Origin: DASUAL01 sp050733055 | Lineage (GTDB): Bacteria > Gemmatimonadota > Gemmatimonadetes > Gemmatimonadales > GWC2-71-9 | Length of the DNA stretch: 8,751 nucleotides | Direction of reading: 5' to 3' | Assembly (NCBI GenBank): GCA_050733055.1 | Contig: JBOHSI010000016.1 | Location: 1 to 8,751 of the forward strand | Part shown: positions 6,799 to 8,751 of the stretch, piece by piece | Numbering within the stretch: the first letter of the stretch is position 1 | Layout: the number at the start of each line of letters is the position of its first letter | The notes under the pieces: generated by a model | Told to the model about the DNA's origin: nothing | Seen by the model: only the letters and a program-made list of their open reading frames with translations | Database searches by the model: none | Program-made: the position numbers and the translations under genes

Positions 6799-7776
6799 GT
6801 GACGGCGTGGCTTGTGCGGCGTCTCGCCGCCTCGATCGCCATCATCTTCGCGGTCGTCACCATCACCTTCGTCCTCATCCATCTCGCGCGCGGCACGCCC
6901 TTCCAGGACGGAGACCGCCCGCTCGATCCGGCGGTGGTTGCGCGACTGCACGAGCGGTTCGGGCTCGACCAGCCGCTGCCGGTGCAGTACGCCAAGTACG
7001 TCGTCGCCCTGGTGCGCGGGGAGATGGGGGAGTCATTCTCCCAGCGCCGCCCGGTGGCGAACGCCATCGCCGACGCGATTCCCAACACGCTGACACTCGC
7101 GGGCGCGGCGCTGCTGGTCGATTTCCTGCTCGGCCTCGCGCTCGGCGTTTACCAGGCCGCTCGGGCGCGCCGTTTCGGCGACGTCGTGCTCGGCAACGTG
7201 GCGCTCTTTTTCAACTCGATGCCGACCTTCTGGCTCGGGCTCGTGTTGCTGCTCGTGTTCGGCCAGTGGCTGCAGTGGTTCCCGGTCGGCGGGATGAGGG
7301 ACCCCGTGCTCTGCCCGACGGTCGCCGATGTGCGTTGCGCGCTCGATCTCCTGTGGCACCTGGCGCTGCCGGCGCTGACGCTCGGGCTCGTGGGCGCGGC
7401 GGGGACGGCCCGGTTCCAGCGCGCGGCGGTGCTCGAGGTCATCGGCCAGGACTACATCAGAACCGCGCGGGCGAAGGGGCTCGGCGAGCGCCGCGTCCTG
7501 CTCGTGCACGCGCTCCGCAACGCCCTGCTCCCGCTCATCACGCTCTTCGGCCTCGCGTTTCCGTTCCTGGTCACGGGTGCGGTCCTCGTGGAGACGGTGT
7601 TCGCGTGGCCAGGGATGGGCCGGCTGTCCGTCCGGGCGATCTTCGAGCGCGATTACCCGGTCGTGACCGCGGCCGCGCTCGTGGCGAGCGTGATGGTCGT
7701 GCTGGGAAACCTGCTGGCGGACATCCTGTACGCCGTGGCGGATCCGCAGATCCGCGTGCGAGGCGCACGTCCGTGA
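6799..7776 (+). CDS. Peptide ABC transporter permease, DppB/OppB type
   Basis: This gene encodes a 325-residue inner-membrane subunit that forms half of the translocation channel. It opens with the typical first membrane segment (WLVRRLAASIAIIFAVVTI) and the periplasmic motif RFGLDQPLPVQY. About five more hydrophobic segments follow, consistent with six in total. The cytoplasmic EAA loop that docks on the ATPase is at about residues 213-245 and includes DYIRTARAKGLG and HALRNALLP. VETVFAWPGMGRL near 275 is also typical of DppB. The GTG start at 6799 follows the TAA of the binding-protein gene without a gap. It has a GGAG ribosome site (6789-6792) six bases ahead. The stop overlaps the next start in GTGA (7773-7776). 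Length and motifs match an intact family member. Confidence 0.95.
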   Translation: MTAWLVRRLAASIAIIFAVVTITFVLIHLARGTPFQDGDRPLDPAVVARLHERFGLDQPLPVQYAKYVVALVRGEMGESFSQRRPVANAIADAIPNTLTLAGAALLVDFLLGLALGVYQAARARRFGDVVLGNVALFFNSMPTFWLGLVLLLVFGQWLQWFPVGGMRDPVLCPTVADVRCALDLLWHLALPALTLGLVGAAGTARFQRAAVLEVIGQDYIRTARAKGLGERRVLLVHALRNALLPLITLFGLAFPFLVTGAVLVETVFAWPGMGRLSVRAIFERDYPVVTAAALVASVMVVLGNLLADILYAVADPQIRVRGARP

Positions 7777-8699
7777 GCGTCTGGACATGGCTGGCGCTCG
7801 CCGGCGCGGTGGCGGTCGCGCTCCTCGCGGTCGAGGAGGTTCTGCGCGCAGCCCGCGCCAGCGGTGCGGGGCGGCGCTTCCTGCGGCACCCCACCGCCGC
7901 CCCCGGCGTCTTCATCCTCGCGTTCTTCGCGACGATCGCGGTCGCCGCGCCGCTCGTCGCGCCGTACGAGCCGTCGCGCCAGCTCGACATCGTGCACCTG
8001 CAGAACCAGGCCCCCTCCCTGCGCTTCCTGCTCGGGACCGATCTCTACAGCCGTGACGTGTGGAGCCGGCTCATCTACGGTGCCCGGGTCTCCCTCGGCA
8101 TCGGCACGCTGGCCATGCTCATCGCCGTAACGGTCGGCACGGGCGTGGGGGCGGTCGCCGGCTACTTCCGACGCTGGGCCGACGCCAACCTGATGCGGCT
8201 CGTGGACGTGGGCCTCGCGATGCCCCGGATCTTCGTGCTGCTCATCGCCGTGGCGCTGTGGGAGCGCGTCCCGCTCGCGGTGCTCGTCCTGCTCATCGGG
8301 TTGACCGGCTGGTTCGGCACCAGCCGCTTGGTGCGGGCGGAGGTGCTCAGCGTGCGCGAGCGCGAGTTTGTCGCGGCCGCGCGCGCGCTGGGCGCGGGCC
8401 CGGCGCGCGTTATCTTTCGCCACGTCCTGCCCAACGCGGCGGCGCCGGTCATCGTCTCGGCCGCGCTGGGCATCGGCAACGTGATGCTGCTCGAGGCCGG
8501 CCTCTCCTTCCTCGGGCTGGGTGTGCCGTCGCCCGCGCCGAGCTGGGGGAGCATGATCTTCGACGGTTCGCAGCTGATCGCCGCGGCGCCTTGGACCGCG
8601 ATCTTCCCCGGCGTTGCGATCGCCCTGGTCGTGATGGCGCTCAACGCGGTGGCCGACGCGCTGCGCGATGCGCTCGACCCCCGGAAGGAGGCGGCGTGA
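7773..8699 (+). CDS. Peptide ABC transporter permease, DppC/OppC type
   Basis: This gene encodes the 308-residue second channel subunit, the partner of the DppB-like protein. The OppC N-terminal segment is seen as FLRHPTAAPGVFILAFFATI, followed by APLVAPYEP and LGTDLYSRDVWSRLIYGARV. The EAA loop runs from about residue 190 (REFVAAARALGAGPARVIF). GLSFLGLGVPSPAPSWGSMI is the usual signature near the end. The start is GTG 7773, inside the GTGA overlap with the previous gene. This start adds a hydrophobic stretch (TWLALAGAVAVALLAVEEVL, residues 5-24) before the usual first segment, followed by RAARASGAGRR. If translated, it gives one membrane span more than a standard DppC. A later in-frame GTG at 7809 is possible but has no clear ribosome site. 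The stop overlaps the ATPase start in another GTGA (8696-8699). Confidence 0.94.
   Translation: MSVWTWLALAGAVAVALLAVEEVLRAARASGAGRRFLRHPTAAPGVFILAFFATIAVAAPLVAPYEPSRQLDIVHLQNQAPSLRFLLGTDLYSRDVWSRLIYGARVSLGIGTLAMLIAVTVGTGVGAVAGYFRRWADANLMRLVDVGLAMPRIFVLLIAVALWERVPLAVLVLLIGLTGWFGTSRLVRAEVLSVREREFVAAARALGAGPARVIFRHVLPNAAAPVIVSAALGIGNVMLLEAGLSFLGLGVPSPAPSWGSMIFDGSQLIAAAPWTAIFPGVAIALVVMALNAVADALRDALDPRKEAA
8685..8691 (+). promoter_or_regulatory. Strong ribosome-binding site AAGGAGG for the ATPase gene
   Basis: AAGGAGG lies in the last codons of the DppC-like gene, 4 nt before GTG 8696. It is the strongest Shine-Dalgarno sequence I noticed in the window and fixes the start of the gene that runs off the right edge. 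Confidence 0.7.
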
Positions 8700-8751
8700 C
8701 GGAGCCCCTGCTCCGGGTGCGCGACCTGAAGACATACTTCGTCACCGAGCA
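8696..8751 (+). CDS. Peptide ABC transporter ATP-binding protein, DppD/OppD type (5' end only)
   Basis: Only the first 18 complete codons are present, starting at GTG 8696 in a GTGA overlap with the DppC-like gene. The visible residues, MTEPLLRVRDLKTYFVTE, match the N-terminal strand of DppD/OppD ATPases, which typically read LLxVRDLKTYF. Walker A and the later motifs lie beyond the window. The position after binding protein, DppB and DppC is the normal order for these importers. The strong AAGGAGG site at 8685-8691 supports the start. Confidence 0.85.
   Translation, partial: MTEPLLRVRDLKTYFVTE

Noticed and set aside
6729..7772. Upstream extension of the DppC-like frame to 6729
   Set aside because: That stretch is the DppB coding region read in another frame and is Arg/Gly/Ala-rich without membrane segments. 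The GTGA overlap at 7773 gives the natural start.

Overview
The window is very GC-rich, gene-dense DNA with every recognisable gene on the + strand and almost no intergenic space. It reads as an ordinary chromosomal segment of a high-GC bacterium. A lipobox in the binding protein and a promoter of the form TTGACA-17 bp-TAACCT fit several high-GC phyla. Gemmatimonadota is my tentative guess, with low confidence, because no phylogenetic marker is present.

Region 1 (1-270) is the 3' end of an unrecognised gene. Region 2 (267-5093) is a glycine-cleavage and lipoylation cluster behind a good sigma70-type promoter (267-295). It holds gcvH (lipoyl carrier), a UPF0173 metallo-beta-lactamase-fold hydrolase broken by a one-base frameshift near 1070-1095, a full-length single-chain gcvP (glycine decarboxylase), and a BPL/LplA/LipB-fold acyltransferase. 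The acyltransferase resembles Bacillus LipM: it has a Cys151/Lys166 pair at LipM spacing, so it probably octanoylates or lipoylates GcvH. The GcvT protein and the L-protein are not in the window.

Region 3 (5119-8751) is the start of a Dpp/Opp-type peptide ABC importer operon. It encodes a lipoprotein substrate-binding protein, a DppB-like permease, a DppC-like permease, and the first 18 complete codons of a DppD-like ATPase running off the right edge. These genes are abutted or joined by 4-nt GTGA overlaps, as expected for translational coupling.

Functionally, GcvP decarboxylates glycine and passes the aminomethyl group to the lipoyl arm of GcvH, which the LipM-like enzyme would charge. The importer may supply peptides, including glycine-containing ones, but that link is only positional.

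I found no mobile element, CRISPR array, RNA gene or clearly novel system. The points most worth a second look are the frameshifted hydrolase inside the gcv cluster, the LipM-like active-site signature beside gcvH, an apparent extra N-terminal membrane segment in the DppC-like permease, and a GC-rich octamer repeat present in two adjacent genes.
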